Notes under the pieces: generated by a model
What the model was told of the DNA's origin: nothing
Database searches by the model: none
Seen by the model: the letters and a program-made list of their open reading frames with translations, nothing else
Made by a program: the position numbers and the translations under genes
Shown: in pieces, positions 17,597 through 26,724 of the stretch
Numbering within the stretch: position 1 is the first letter of the stretch
Layout: each line of letters opens with the position of its first letter
DNA from: Actinomycetota bacterium
GTDB lineage: Bacteria > Actinomycetota > CADDZG01 > WHSQ01
Length of the DNA stretch: 64,000 nucleotides
Reading direction: 5' to 3'
Assembly: GCA_009379915.1 (NCBI GenBank)
Contig: WHSV01000007.1
Coordinates: 1 to 64,000, forward strand

Positions 17597-18652
17597 TCAG
17601 TTCCGGCGGGGCTCCAGCGAGTGAGGATCTAGCCCTCGCGTCGCGGGGCCGTGCACGACCGCGCCGTCGAATCGGTAGCGCGAGCCGTGACAGGGACAGT
17701 CCCACGTCTTGTCCCCGTCGTTCCAGTCGACCGTGCAACCCATGTGAGCGCAGCGCGGAGACAATGCGTGTACGGTGCCGTCGATGTCGATGTAGACAGC
17801 GAGCTTGTTCCCATTGACATCAACGACTCCCCCGTGTCCGGGGGCCAGGTCCTCCAACGTGCGGCCCACGGTCTTTGCGATAAGCAGATCTCTCGGTGCG
17901 CGATGAGCGAGTTCGGCCGGCACTGAGCTCATGACGTATCGGCGTGCGCCCACTATGCCCTTGTTGCCGACGATCATCAGGTCGCCGCGTTCCTCTTCGG
18001 CAGCTTCGATCAGCATGTCTGCGGGTTTGCCACGGACGATCCGCGTGCTGTAAGGGACCCAGTCTGGCTTGCCTGCCGCCGCCCGCTCGAGCACGATCGA
18101 TCCGACAAGCTCATCACCGGCGACATAGACGACGCTTACGTGGATCTCGAACATCATTCCGAGATCGAACGCCTTGCGCACCGCCTCGCTCGCGGTCGGG
18201 GTACCATCGGTCCCCACGACGATCCTGCGGTAGACACGCTGGTCGGCCGTCTTCCTCACCTTTCGACGCGTGCGCACGATGAGCACGTCGCAGGGCGCCG
18301 AGTGTGCGGCACGCTCTGCGACCCCACCGAGCCGCAGCCGACGCGCCCTGCCCATTCCGACGTCGCCCACCGCGATGAGGTCGGCCCCGACGCGCCCAGC
18401 AACGTGTGCGAGTGTCTCGCCGGGCTCGCCGGCGCGTACCTCAGTCTCAGCGGTGACTCCGTAGCGCTCGGCGGAAGCGCGGGCCTTCGCGAGTATTCGC
18501 AGCGCATCGACCCGCGAGACCCCGCCGGGCAAGCTCGCACACGTAATCACAAGGTGGGCCCCGACCGTTTTTGCAAACCGAACCGCCTTCTGTTGCGCGC
18601 GGTAGGAGGTTGCCGACCCATCGGTACCGATAACTATCGTCCTGTATCCCAT
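17597..18652 (-). CDS. UspA-UspA-Rieske [2Fe-2S] three-domain fusion
   Basis: A 351-aa soluble protein with two universal-stress domains and a C-terminal Rieske domain. Usp1 (~1-130) has GTDGS near the start and an ATP-type GDVGMGRARRLRLGGVAE. Usp2 (~143-272) has VVGTDGTPTASEA and GNKGIVGARRYVMSS. The Rieske part (~275-351) has CAHMGC (Cys301, His303) and CPCHGS (Cys319, His322) as cluster ligands. Cys306 and Cys321 occupy the disulphide positions of high-potential bc1/b6f-type Rieske proteins. No signal or membrane helix is seen. It follows the cupredoxin gene by 6 nt. A stress- or nucleotide-responsive electron-transfer protein is an inference. Confidence 0.88.
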   Translation of the reverse strand: MGYRTIVIGTDGSATSYRAQQKAVRFAKTVGAHLVITCASLPGGVSRVDALRILAKARASAERYGVTAETEVRAGEPGETLAHVAGRVGADLIAVGDVGMGRARRLRLGGVAERAAHSAPCDVLIVRTRRKVRKTADQRVYRRIVVGTDGTPTASEAVRKAFDLGMMFEIHVSVVYVAGDELVGSIVLERAAAGKPDWVPYSTRIVRGKPADMLIEAAEEERGDLMIVGNKGIVGARRYVMSSVPAELAHRAPRDLLIAKTVGRTLEDLAPGHGGVVDVNGNKLAVYIDIDGTVHALSPRCAHMGCTVDWNDGDKTWDCPCHGSRYRFDGAVVHGPATRGLDPHSLEPRRN

Positions 18653-18658
18653 GCTCGC

Positions 18659-19444
18659 TCAGCGGGCCACAAGCGTGCCGGTCATCTGCTGGGGATGCAC
18701 ATCACACACGAACTGATAGCTCCCCGCAGCGAGTGCTGGGATCGCGTATTCGATGACGCGCGGTCCGGTGAAGACTTCGCCTGTGAACAGCGGCTCGCCG
18801 TCGCGGCGGTAGATCGACACGTTGTGGGCAACTGATGAGTCGTTGGAAAAACGAAGCGTAAGACGTTCGTCGGCAGGCGCCGTCAAGCGGCGAACGCCGA
18901 ACGACAGTTCTGAGGCCTCGAGCGCGACCTCCGGTCCGCCGCCCGTGGTCTGCCCTGGAACGGCAGGGGCCATTCCGAGCGTCGGTTTGAAGAGCATTAG
19001 ATAAAGGATCACGGCCAAGCCAGCGAATCCGATGCCGGCGATGGACAGTGGTTGGGGAGCCTTCAACAGCTTCTCGAATTGCTCCGGCGTCACGGCGCGT
19101 GATCCTTCGGCCAGGGCCAGGGCCACCAATCGGATGCGGTGATAGTAAGGGCGCGCAAGCGCGTACATCGCGACGGTGACGGCCGCCAGCGTCCCCAGCG
19201 ATGCCCAGATCCAGCCATATCCCCACAACCCTCCATCGAACGCGGCGACGATTCCGCCGAGGAGTAGCACCGCCAGCGATACGTAGAAGGCGGTTATCGT
19301 TGAACTGGAAATCTCCAACAGGGTTACAGCACGGGCCGGGTCTCGCTCGGCACGCAGGCGAAACGTCACGGCCATCGAGACCCCGTGGGAGACGAGCAGG
19401 CCGAAGACCCCTGCAATGTGAACGAAAACCCACCACTGATACAC
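18659..19444 (-). CDS. membrane protein with C-terminal type I copper (cupredoxin) domain
   Basis: A 261-aa protein. Four hydrophobic segments at ~5-28, ~47-70, ~75-98 and ~135-155 form an N-terminal membrane domain, followed by a Gly/Thr linker and a plastocyanin-like domain (~170-261). Copper ligands are visible: His207 (VAHNVS), Cys247, His250 and Met254 in CDVHPQQM, the classic C-x2-H-x3-M pattern. The copper domain should face outside the membrane. First gene of a two-gene operon with the UspA-Rieske fusion, so the operon encodes two one-electron metal centres on probable opposite sides of the membrane. An electron partner (cytochrome) is not encoded nearby. Confidence 0.85.
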   Translation of the reverse strand: MYQWWVFVHIAGVFGLLVSHGVSMAVTFRLRAERDPARAVTLLEISSSTITAFYVSLAVLLLGGIVAAFDGGLWGYGWIWASLGTLAAVTVAMYALARPYYHRIRLVALALAEGSRAVTPEQFEKLLKAPQPLSIAGIGFAGLAVILYLMLFKPTLGMAPAVPGQTTGGGPEVALEASELSFGVRRLTAPADERLTLRFSNDSSVAHNVSIYRRDGEPLFTGEVFTGPRVIEYAIPALAAGSYQFVCDVHPQQMTGTLVAR

Positions 19445-20228
19445 GCGTCATCTCCCCCCTTGAATCCGACAGCCTGACATTCTGCCTGAAGTTGGCTGGG
19501 GCGAAATCACGAGCCCAGCATAATTTCCAAATAGGTCCACGAACTGATCGTGGTCCTTCAATGTCGACCGCTTCTCTTTTGTGCTCAGCTGATCGCGGGG
19601 ATCGCAGGAAACCAACGCGCGTTAGCTGCCGCGATACAGCGAGGCAACTGGCTCTGGGAGCCAGCCGTTTGTTGAATGGTCCCCATCCGTCCTTAAGGCA
19701 TCATCCTCAAACGAGATCCGTCGCTAGCCTGTTTATCAAGCGGAAGATTCCGCAGGGATCGCAGGCGCCCAACAGATTTTACAGAACTACCAAGAGCTGG
19801 ACATCGGCGATGGAAAGGCAGCTGTCTTACAAAGACGGTTGATCGCCATCAAGTAGAGAGCTCATATCCGACGAGGTAAGGCATGTGCGAACCATCGCGA
19901 CCGTCGATTTTGTCGGGCCTTTATCGATGAAAGTGACGTTCATGCGCGTCGAGATCGTCCCGGGAACATACGATTTCATCGAGCCGTCCTCCCAATTGAA
20001 GCGAGCCGTGTGGCCGAGCTTCGAAGTCCGCAGCGACATACGGCGAAAGTGGAGATGGGGTGGACGGACTTATCGGGGTACCCAATTCGGTTCGGAGGAG
20101 TCGCTTAAAGCCGCTGCTGGGAGGGGAAGCTGCGTCACGATTGAACCAATCTGAAGCGATGAGTTCGGCCCGCCCTGACAGTCGGTATACGTGACGCCGA
20201 AGGCTCTGCCGATCAAGAGGAGGGCAGC
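19445..20228. other. 784-nt intergenic region
   Basis: No recognisable gene on either strand; the open frames here have no family features. It holds TGACATTC at 19475-19482 and an imperfect inverted repeat (AGGTCCACGA at 19533-19542, TCGTGGTCCT at 19548-19557, one mismatch, 5-nt loop) that could be an operator or a weak hairpin for the cupredoxin operon promoter region. Confidence 0.4.
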
Positions 20229-20777
20229 ATGACAACGATCGTGGAAGCGAAGAACCTCGCCGACCTCTATGACCTCCCGCCGGTCGACTGGGCCGCAGTA
20301 ACGGCCCCGCTCGACCGAGGCGTGACCCAGGCGCCCGAGACCGGCGGGCCGGATCGCCACACGACCTGGCTCACCACGATCAACGCCGACGGATCCCCAC
20401 ACGTCACGGGGGTCGGCGCGTTGTGGGTCGACGGCACATTCTGGTTCGTGACGGGCGAGCGCACCCGCAAGGGGCGCAATCTCGCCCGCGACCCGCGCTG
20501 CACGATCGCCGTCTCGATGCGCGAGTCCGATCTCGTCCTCGAGGGAGACGCGCAACAGGTCACCGATCCTCCAATCGTTGCTGCCATGGCTGAACGGTGG
20601 GCCGCAGGGGGCTGGGCCTGCCGGGTGGACGAGACGGGCCGGGCACTCACTGCCGAGTACAGCGCGCCCTCAGCCGGACCGCCGCCGTGGTTCGTCTACC
20701 GCATCACCCCGCGGTCAGCGACCGCGCTGTCGACCATCGAGCCCGGCGGTGCGACCCGGTGGCGATTTCAAATCTGA
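20229..20777 (+). CDS. pyridoxamine 5'-phosphate oxidase-fold protein (FMN/F420-type)
   Basis: A 182-aa split-barrel flavin-binding protein. TTWLTTINADGSPHVTGVGA (~45-64) is the usual first strand pair, LWVDGTFWFVTGERTRKGRN and RDPRCTIAVSM follow; the pattern fits PPOX-class proteins of actinobacteria that use FMN or F420. The ATG has an AAGAGGAGGG site 6-15 nt upstream. It stands alone between two non-coding stretches. Likely redox substrate unknown. Confidence 0.82.
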   Translation: MTTIVEAKNLADLYDLPPVDWAAVTAPLDRGVTQAPETGGPDRHTTWLTTINADGSPHVTGVGALWVDGTFWFVTGERTRKGRNLARDPRCTIAVSMRESDLVLEGDAQQVTDPPIVAAMAERWAAGGWACRVDETGRALTAEYSAPSAGPPPWFVYRITPRSATALSTIEPGGATRWRFQI

Positions 20778-21233
20778 TCGAAAATTGCCATTCTTTGACA
20801 TTCCTAATTAGAGAAATGCCGGGAGGAAGAGGGATTAGTTGTGAGGAACTCCTTGATCTGACTTCCGACCACGGAGACCCGGGTGAGCGCCAGGCACGAT
20901 CCGGGACCGTGTTGCGCGGGCTTGAAAACCGTTGTCCGAAAGGACTTGGGGTCCGAGTCCCTCGCCCTCCGCTATGTGTCCTCCGCAAGGATCACGATGC
21001 AATCCAGATTCCGGGTAAGAACGACTCTTCATGACACGCGACTGCAAAAAGGCCATTGAATCGCCCGTATCGGGGTCGAAGAAGTAGAGTCCCAGCGACT
21101 TCGTGAAAGCGCTTCGAGAGATCCTGCCCCAAGCGCGGTTGAACGACTTTCGCAAACTCCTTCGCGATAGTGCGTTGTTGAAGCGGACCCAGGGTGCGAG
21201 AATTGCCCGCACCTAATAGAAACGGGGTCATCG
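20778..21233. other. 456-nt intergenic region containing the second tRNA-Ser fragment
   Basis: Apart from the tRNA-Ser 3' fragment (20921-20971) and TGACATTC at 20796-20803, I see no gene. Minus-strand frames here encode the spurious PFGQRFS peptide (antisense to the tRNA fragment) or unrecognised sequence. Confidence 0.45.
20921..20971 (+). repeat. 3' fragment of tRNA-Ser(TGA), probable attachment-site scar (copy 2)
   Basis: The first 28 nt, from the anticodon loop CTTGAAA through the variable arm, are identical to 12426-12453. The T arm is damaged (GGGGTCCGAGTCCCTC instead of the paired GTGGGTTCGAGTCCCAC) and the acceptor strand GCCCTCCGC is kept. As in copy 1, similarity stops abruptly upstream of the anticodon loop. 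The two fragments are in direct orientation 8,495 nt apart. Confidence 0.78.
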
Positions 21234-23201
21234 ATGAGCCAAGTGATCGAACGCTCTCCGCTGGAGGCGGGGAGGCAAGCCGTCGTTAAGCACGAATGGC
21301 GGGAAGGCTTCGATTTCTTGAGTGAAGCCGACAAAACAGGTGATCTCGGACCGGAGGACCTCGAGATGCTGGGGGAGGCAGCTTGGTGGAGCGGCCGGCT
21401 CGAGGACTGCATCTCGGCCCGCCAGCGATCATTCTCGGGATACTTGGAGTCCGGCCGCCCTCGAGCGGCAGCCACGATCGCGCTCGCGTTGTTTGACGAC
21501 TACGACGCCAAGAGGGCCGGCTCGATAGCCGACAGTTGGTTCAACCGGGCAGAGGGGCTCCTGCAATCTGAAGCGGAGAGCGTCGAGCACGGTCACCTCG
21601 CGGTCCAACGGGCTCGCAAGTCGCTGATGAACGGTGATCTCGAACAAGCGAAGCTGTCCGCAGAGAAGGCGCTCGAGCTGGGCATGAGCTTCGGCGATCG
21701 CGACCTTCAGGCGTTCGGCCTTCTTCTGGGCGGCAACATCCTGGTGAATCAAGGCGACGCCGAGGGAGGGTTGAAGATGCTCGACGAGGCCACGATCGCG
21801 GCGGTGGGGGGAGAGCTGAATCCCCACACCGCAGGTGTCGTCTACTGCCTCGCCATCGCAACGACCGCGCAGATGGCGGACTACGATCGCGCCGGACAGT
21901 GGACGGAGGCCTCCACGCGCTGGTGCGAGCGTCAGTCGATCTCGGGGTTTCCGGGCATCTGCCGGGTGCATCGCGCCGAGATCATGCGGCTTCGGGGTTC
22001 GTGGCTGGAGGCCGAACAGGAAGCGCGTCGAGCGCTGACCGAGCTCCAGAACTTCAACCTGGAGTTCGCCGCGGCGGGCTTCTACGAGGTCGGCGAGATC
22101 CGGCTGCGAATAGGCGATTTGGATGGAGCCCAAGACGCGTTCAGACAGGCGCACGAGTTGGGCCATGAGCCGCAACCGGGACTGGCCCTTCTCCGACTTG
22201 CCGAGGGCCAGTCGCAGGTGGCCTTCTCGTCCCTCAAGAGGGCCCTCGAAGAGCCGATGGCACGGCTCGATCGGGCGCGGCTACTCCCGGGAATGGTGGA
22301 GATCGCCATCGCCGCGGGAGAGATGTCCACGGCGCGCGCCTCCGTCGAGGAACTCAAGACCATCATCGAGATCTACGACAGCAACGCACTAAAGGCGTCT
22401 TATCTCTGTTCACTGGGGGCCTTGCAGCTGGCAGACGGGGATGCTGCGCGCGCGGCGAAGACGCTGAAGCAGAGTTGGAGACTGTGGGCTCAGGGTGATC
22501 TCCCCTATGAGGCCGCCAGAGCGCGCCTCGCCTACGGGGCGGCACTGCGAACCGAAGGCGACGAGGAGGCTGCGCTCCTTGAGATCGGCGCGGCGAGAGC
22601 CGCATTCCGCAAGTTGGGAGCGGAGCTCGATGTCCGGCGCGCGATGGACATGCTGGGCGAGGAGGTCTCCGAGTCGTTGGCCATAGCGTCCGCTCCCGGC
22701 GCGCGCATGGTCAAGTCGTTCATGTTCACCGACATAGTTGGATCGACGAAGCTTGCCGAAGCGATGGGTGAGAAGCAATGGAGCAAGTTGCTCGCGTGGC
22801 ACGATCGAGCTCTGCGAGGTCTGTTCGAGAAGCACGGCGGTGAAGAGGTCAAGCACCTGGGTGATGGCTTCTTCGTTGCGTTCGACGATCCCAGCGATGC
22901 CGTCGAATGCGCGGTAGAGATTCAGCGAAGGCTGGACGAACACAGCGAGACCGCCGGCTTCGCCCCAGACGTCCGCATCGGCCTGCATCACACCGAAGCA
23001 ACTCGAAAGGGCAATGACTACGAGGGCAAAGGTGTGCACGAGGCAGCGCGCGTCGGAGCCATCGCCGGCGCGGGAGAGATCATCGCGTCGGAGCACGTCA
23101 TCAACAAGGCCGCTACGCGCTTCCCCGTCTCGGAATTCCGTGCCGTGAGCGTTAACGGCCTCTCCGAGCCGATCAAGGTGGCGTCGATAGATCCTCGCTG
23201 A
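21234..23201 (+). CDS. TPR-repeat protein with C-terminal class III adenylate/guanylate cyclase domain
   Basis: A 655-aa protein. Residues ~1-475 are TPR-like helices homologous to the LuxR-type protein at 13566. Residues ~490-655 form a class III nucleotidyl cyclase domain: FMFTDIVGSTKLAEAMGEKQ carries the first metal Asp, HLGDGFFVAFDDP the second metal Asp, and VRIGLHHTEATRKGNDYEGK plus VHEAARVGAIAGAGEI the remaining core. Such stand-alone cytoplasmic cyclases make cAMP (or cGMP) in response to signals sensed by the attached module. ATG 21234 is the first codon of the shared TPR block; only a weak ACGGGG precedes it. Confidence 0.85.
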   Translation: MSQVIERSPLEAGRQAVVKHEWREGFDFLSEADKTGDLGPEDLEMLGEAAWWSGRLEDCISARQRSFSGYLESGRPRAAATIALALFDDYDAKRAGSIADSWFNRAEGLLQSEAESVEHGHLAVQRARKSLMNGDLEQAKLSAEKALELGMSFGDRDLQAFGLLLGGNILVNQGDAEGGLKMLDEATIAAVGGELNPHTAGVVYCLAIATTAQMADYDRAGQWTEASTRWCERQSISGFPGICRVHRAEIMRLRGSWLEAEQEARRALTELQNFNLEFAAAGFYEVGEIRLRIGDLDGAQDAFRQAHELGHEPQPGLALLRLAEGQSQVAFSSLKRALEEPMARLDRARLLPGMVEIAIAAGEMSTARASVEELKTIIEIYDSNALKASYLCSLGALQLADGDAARAAKTLKQSWRLWAQGDLPYEAARARLAYGAALRTEGDEEAALLEIGAARAAFRKLGAELDVRRAMDMLGEEVSESLAIASAPGARMVKSFMFTDIVGSTKLAEAMGEKQWSKLLAWHDRALRGLFEKHGGEEVKHLGDGFFVAFDDPSDAVECAVEIQRRLDEHSETAGFAPDVRIGLHHTEATRKGNDYEGKGVHEAARVGAIAGAGEIIASEHVINKAATRFPVSEFRAVSVNGLSEPIKVASIDPR

Positions 23202-23207
23202 TCGGGG

Positions 23208-23858
23208 CTATGCGCGCCGATCGAGGAGGGTCGAGTGACCAACGTGCGTTAGCAGCCACTCGTTGAGTGGCTTGGAGAGTCGAAAGAACTCAGCAACACG
23301 AGACTTGACCCGTCGCGTGCCAAGCCATCCTCCCGGCGGCCACTCCCGCCACGCGATCAGGCCCTTGAATCGAAGGAGCTCGATCCTGGGATGATCCTTC
23401 GGGTACCCTCTCGGCGCGGTCTTCAGAACTTCATGTCCGGTGACCTCGAGTCCGGCTGCCCTGGCGCTTGCCACGAGGTCAACCAGCTTGTCGCCAGGAC
23501 GATCCTCCCCCACGGTCACTCGATAGCGTTCGAGCTGATCCGCGGCCATGTGCCACATGCCGCAACCCGCCCCCAGTCCGTCGGCGGAAAGCTGTACGTA
23601 GCCGGCGCCGATCACGGCAGCAATATTGGTCTTGTAGGGAGACTTGTCGGAGCTAAAGCGGATGTCTCGATACGGTCGAAAGATCCGGCCCTCGCCCCAC
23701 TCCGGCGCGAGCTCTTTCAGCAGCTCCTCCATTGGGGCGCGGACCGTCTCGTCGTACACATCCCTGTTTTGCTGCCAGTAGACCTTGGAGTTGTCGGCCT
23801 CGAGTCCTTCGAAGAACTCGAGGGCTTCGGCCGGCCAGCCATGAAACGTCATCGTCAC
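23208..23858 (-). CDS. DUF2461 family protein
   Basis: A 216-aa protein of the DUF2461/TIGR02453 family, whose biochemical role is unknown. Family features are the N-terminal FEGLEADNSKVYWQQNRDVY (aromatic, Asn-rich), IFRPYRDIRFSSDKSPYKTN in the middle and the final RVAEFFRLSKPLNEWL. Length matches the family. No signal or membrane segment. It converges on the cyclase gene with 6 nt between stops. Confidence 0.85.
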   Translation of the reverse strand: MTMTFHGWPAEALEFFEGLEADNSKVYWQQNRDVYDETVRAPMEELLKELAPEWGEGRIFRPYRDIRFSSDKSPYKTNIAAVIGAGYVQLSADGLGAGCGMWHMAADQLERYRVTVGEDRPGDKLVDLVASARAAGLEVTGHEVLKTAPRGYPKDHPRIELLRFKGLIAWREWPPGGWLGTRRVKSRVAEFFRLSKPLNEWLLTHVGHSTLLDRRA

Positions 23859-24371
23859 GACCTCCGCGCTTCAGAAGAGGTCAGAGCCTATCCGAGAAGC
23901 TGCCGGCCGCGGCCGCCGCACCGCGGACCTCCCTCGATGCCTGTATGCACCGCTGCGGGTCGACTCGGAGCACGACATCAGGGGTCGAGGACCGCGAGGA
24001 GCGCTCGAAGTCACCGCCGGGTCGGTGCGCTAACGCAGCCGCTCGGTAAGGAAGTCCTCCCGTGTTCGATGGCCTGCCGCCCGCTCGGGAGCGAGATTCG
24101 CACCGGCCCGGAATGAGCGGGCGGCCTTGCCGGGGGGCCCGACCGGCAGGATCAGCCGGTGCCGGTGCCGGTGACCCGCCCATAGATATCCGCGGATCAG
24201 CTCGGCCACCCCGTACAGCCTGGCCGGAGCGAGCCGCAAATGGGGGATCCAGCCTCCCATCATGGGGAATTACCGACACCACGCACAGAGCTGTTCCTGG
24301 CGACGTAACCGTAGGGCTGCTCCTCTTCCATGCCGCCGCACGCTGCGCGAGAGAACGACACTCACTCGTTC
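23859..24371. other. ~510-nt region without a supported gene
   Basis: Long GC-rich frames on both strands are composition effects (Arg/Gly/Ser/Pro-rich, no domain). A 77-codon minus-strand frame (24030-24263) cannot be assigned. Nothing regulatory stands out. Confidence 0.4.
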
Positions 24372-25018
24372 TCAATATGAGGGAATGTAATTCCGCACCA
24401 CCGGCAATAACGCCAGGCCCACGATTGCCAACCAACCGCAGGCAACGACTACCCGGATGAGCCTTACGTCGCGCCTTCCTACTGCGAGGAGGGGCAACAG
24501 CGCCAGAGCGGCGGTGGGGAGTGCAACGACGACGGCGTACGACCAGCCCTCTCTCGAAAAGGCGACGACCTCGGGCCTCGACCATGCGATCGGTAGTGCC
24601 AGGCAAACGTTTCCCACGAGCCCGCGCTTGTGTGCGACCGCCGCGGCGACCCCGAGCACCACACCTACCGGTCCAGCCAGCAGTAGCCACGATGGCTTCA
24701 CGCCACCCGTCGGCCAGTCACCGACTCGCGTATCGCGAATGTGGCGTGGTACGACAGCAGCCACACGAAAAGGTAGGGGGCCATCGTGGCGATCCCGAGT
24801 CCGCTTGCCGCGCGAAGCGAAGTGCTCCGCCGCCTCGCCCAGATCGCAAAGAGGAAGCCGAGTGTCAGCCATGAAGCGGTTGCACCCCCCAGAGCCATGA
24901 CTGGACCGCCGATCTGTCTAAGGAACTGTGCGGTGATGCCGAGGACCAGACCAGCGAGCGCGCCGAGGGCCAAGATGCGCGCCGTAGAGCTCGGACGTGC
25001 CGGTCGATCCGGTGACAT
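24372..25018 (-). pseudogene. multi-pass membrane protein gene, apparently frameshifted
   Basis: Two overlapping minus-strand frames each encode half of a hydrophobic protein. The first (from ATG 25018) gives helices ILALGALAGLVLGITAQFL, ASWLTLGFLFAIWA and MAPYLFVWLLSY, then quickly hits a stop after RESVTGRRVA. The second frame continues at about 24727 with GDWPTGGVKPSWLLLAGPVG and further helices to RNYIPSY at 24372. Joining them near 24725-24735 gives a ~215-aa protein with about seven membrane helices, resembling DUF6518-like membrane proteins of actinobacteria. No function is known to me. Two separate small genes are less likely because the second half has no own start at the junction. 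Confidence 0.5.
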
Positions 25019-25309
25019 CCCCCGAGCATGCCCGTTCTCATCTACCTCTGTCGGCGCGGCTGCGCGCCGAAGCAGCCGTTCCTTGTGACGCAACCGTAGG
25101 GGACGGGGTCCCACGCATGCATTTCATCCTCGCGGTGTTTGGCTAATCGCGATAGGGGGTTTTGTGGGTTCCGCAGCCGGGCCTCAGGTCGCCGGCGTCC
25201 AGAAGCGGGAATGCCATGTCGAGTTGCGGAGCGGACCGCCGTTCGGCGCGGTAGACACGGTGAGTATCAGGTCGGCTGGTTGAAGCCCACGACCCCAAGC
25301 CACTTGGCT

Positions 25310-26185
25310 CTAAGGGACTTTCGCGTGATGCGCCGCCGCGAAGTCATGGACGAACGCAGCAAGGTTTGTCGGTGTTATCCCGTACATTCTTGCGAGCTCC
25401 GTCATGTCCAACGGCGAGTCGTACGTCTCCAGCGCAACGAGAAGGGAGGTCGCGAACTCGGGCAGGGTGGGGATTGACTCACCTACATCGACCATATGAA
25501 TAGGCACCTCTTTGCCCAGCTCGTGGCTGAATGCATGAACGATGTCGCGCCACGAGACGGGTTCGGGACCACCAACGGCGAGTGTGCGGGACTCAGATTC
25601 GTGCCGGGTCGCCGCCACTACGGCGTAGGCAGCAACATCGCGCATCGCGACGAACGAGTGGCACCGACTCCCTTCGCCCACCAGTGTGACGGGCCGATCC
25701 TCGAGGACGGGTACCCCGACCACCAGGGGCACCAATCTGTCCATGAACACGTCTGGCTGGAGAATCGTCCAGCTCATCGACGAGTGCCGCAGTTCTTCTT
25801 CTGTCGTCGCCTTGGCTCGCAAGAGCGGCATCTGACTGTCCGAGGAGGCTCCTAGCGCAGAGACAAATACGAAGCGACCTACGCCTGCTTTGTCTGCCGC
25901 CCGAACGAGGTTGCGGTTCCCCTTGAGGTCTACGGACTCGATGGTGTCGTCACCACCTCGAGCGGTGGCGGTCGCCGTAGTTACGACGGCGTCGACACCC
26001 AGACATGCTGCTTCCAGCGAAGACGGGTTCTTTAAGTCGCCGAAGGCCGGCTCTGCCCCAACTTCCACGAGAACTTCGTAGTTCGATGCCGATCTCACAA
26101 GAACCCTTACTGCAACACCTTTATCGAGCAGCTTCCGTATGATGAGACTCCCGAGCTCACCCGTCGCTCCGACTACAAGGATCAT
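25310..26185 (-). CDS. NAD(P)-binding NmrA/SDR-family protein
   Basis: A 291-aa atypical short-chain dehydrogenase. The dinucleotide motif is MILVVGATGELGSLIIRKLL at the N-terminus (GxxGxxG), FVFVSALGASSDSQMPLLRA is the typical NmrA-like central part, and WTILQPDVFMDRLVPLVVGV the substrate region. It lacks the Tyr-x3-Lys of classic SDRs, consistent with NmrA/HSCARG-type NADP sensors or quinone reductases. It lies on the minus strand next to a SnoaL-like gene, 81 nt apart, possibly in one operon controlled by the divergent TetR regulator. Confidence 0.82.
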   Translation of the reverse strand: MILVVGATGELGSLIIRKLLDKGVAVRVLVRSASNYEVLVEVGAEPAFGDLKNPSSLEAACLGVDAVVTTATATARGGDDTIESVDLKGNRNLVRAADKAGVGRFVFVSALGASSDSQMPLLRAKATTEEELRHSSMSWTILQPDVFMDRLVPLVVGVPVLEDRPVTLVGEGSRCHSFVAMRDVAAYAVVAATRHESESRTLAVGGPEPVSWRDIVHAFSHELGKEVPIHMVDVGESIPTLPEFATSLLVALETYDSPLDMTELARMYGITPTNLAAFVHDFAAAHHAKVP

Positions 26186-26266
26186 GACCTCTCCTTCCCG
26201 CTGCAGGGCGGCTCGCCCCTAGTGCGCCGCGGCTAGAGACCGCGCCTATCTCGATCCGGTCCATGG

Positions 26267-26707
26267 CTATGTGTCGCGATCGCTGCTACGGATGACACGG
26301 TTTACTGCGGCGTCTACGTCCCCGCTCGTTTCTTCGACCGGCTCTAGGTAGAAACGAGCCGATCGGATGACGTCTTCGCCCACCGCGAAGATCACAACCC
26401 CTCGCATGAGAAAGGACGCTCCGTCGATTTTCGAGCCGGACATCTCCAGCTCCACCCAGGCGCGTTCTCCGTCGACCACGCTGCTGACAACGCGTGCGGT
26501 GACATCTGGGATGGAGGCGAATATCTGAGCCCAGTTTTTCTTCACCTGGGCGTTTCCTCGGAAGCTCCTCTCCGGATGCGAAGGGGTTTCGTTGACGTAG
26601 TCGGCGTCGAAGGAGGCCGCGAGTTTCTCGAGCTGGTGTTCATTCACCGCCTGAAGCATGGCGTCGACGGTGATCCGAGGGTCACGTTCGCTTGCGATTG
26701 GTCCCAT
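26267..26707 (-). CDS. SnoaL/NTF2-like protein
   Basis: A 146-aa alpha+beta cone-fold protein. MLQAVNEHQLEKLAASFDAD, HPERSFRGNAQVKKNWAQIF and AWVELEMSGSKIDG are typical of SnoaL-like polyketide-cyclase/limonene-epoxide-hydrolase relatives. Catalytic residues vary widely in this fold, so no reaction is proposed. Its start is 43 nt from the nearest TetR-gene ATG and they share a promoter region with direct repeats. Confidence 0.75.
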   Translation of the reverse strand: MGPIASERDPRITVDAMLQAVNEHQLEKLAASFDADYVNETPSHPERSFRGNAQVKKNWAQIFASIPDVTARVVSSVVDGERAWVELEMSGSKIDGASFLMRGVVIFAVGEDVIRSARFYLEPVEETSGDVDAAVNRVIRSSDRDT

Positions 26708-26724
26708 CAGTAACTCAGATGACC

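Noticed and set aside
20801-20820. Promoter after TTGACA at 20795-20800
   Set aside because: No -10 hexamer at 16-18 nt spacing and no gene immediately downstream.
20704-20988. Minus-strand frame with GTRTPSPFGQRFSS
   Set aside because: Same tRNA-Ser antisense artefact, here over the second fragment.
23881-24690. 269-codon minus-strand frame
   Set aside because: Arg/Gly/Ser-rich composition frame without domains, overlapping the membrane-protein sequence in another frame.
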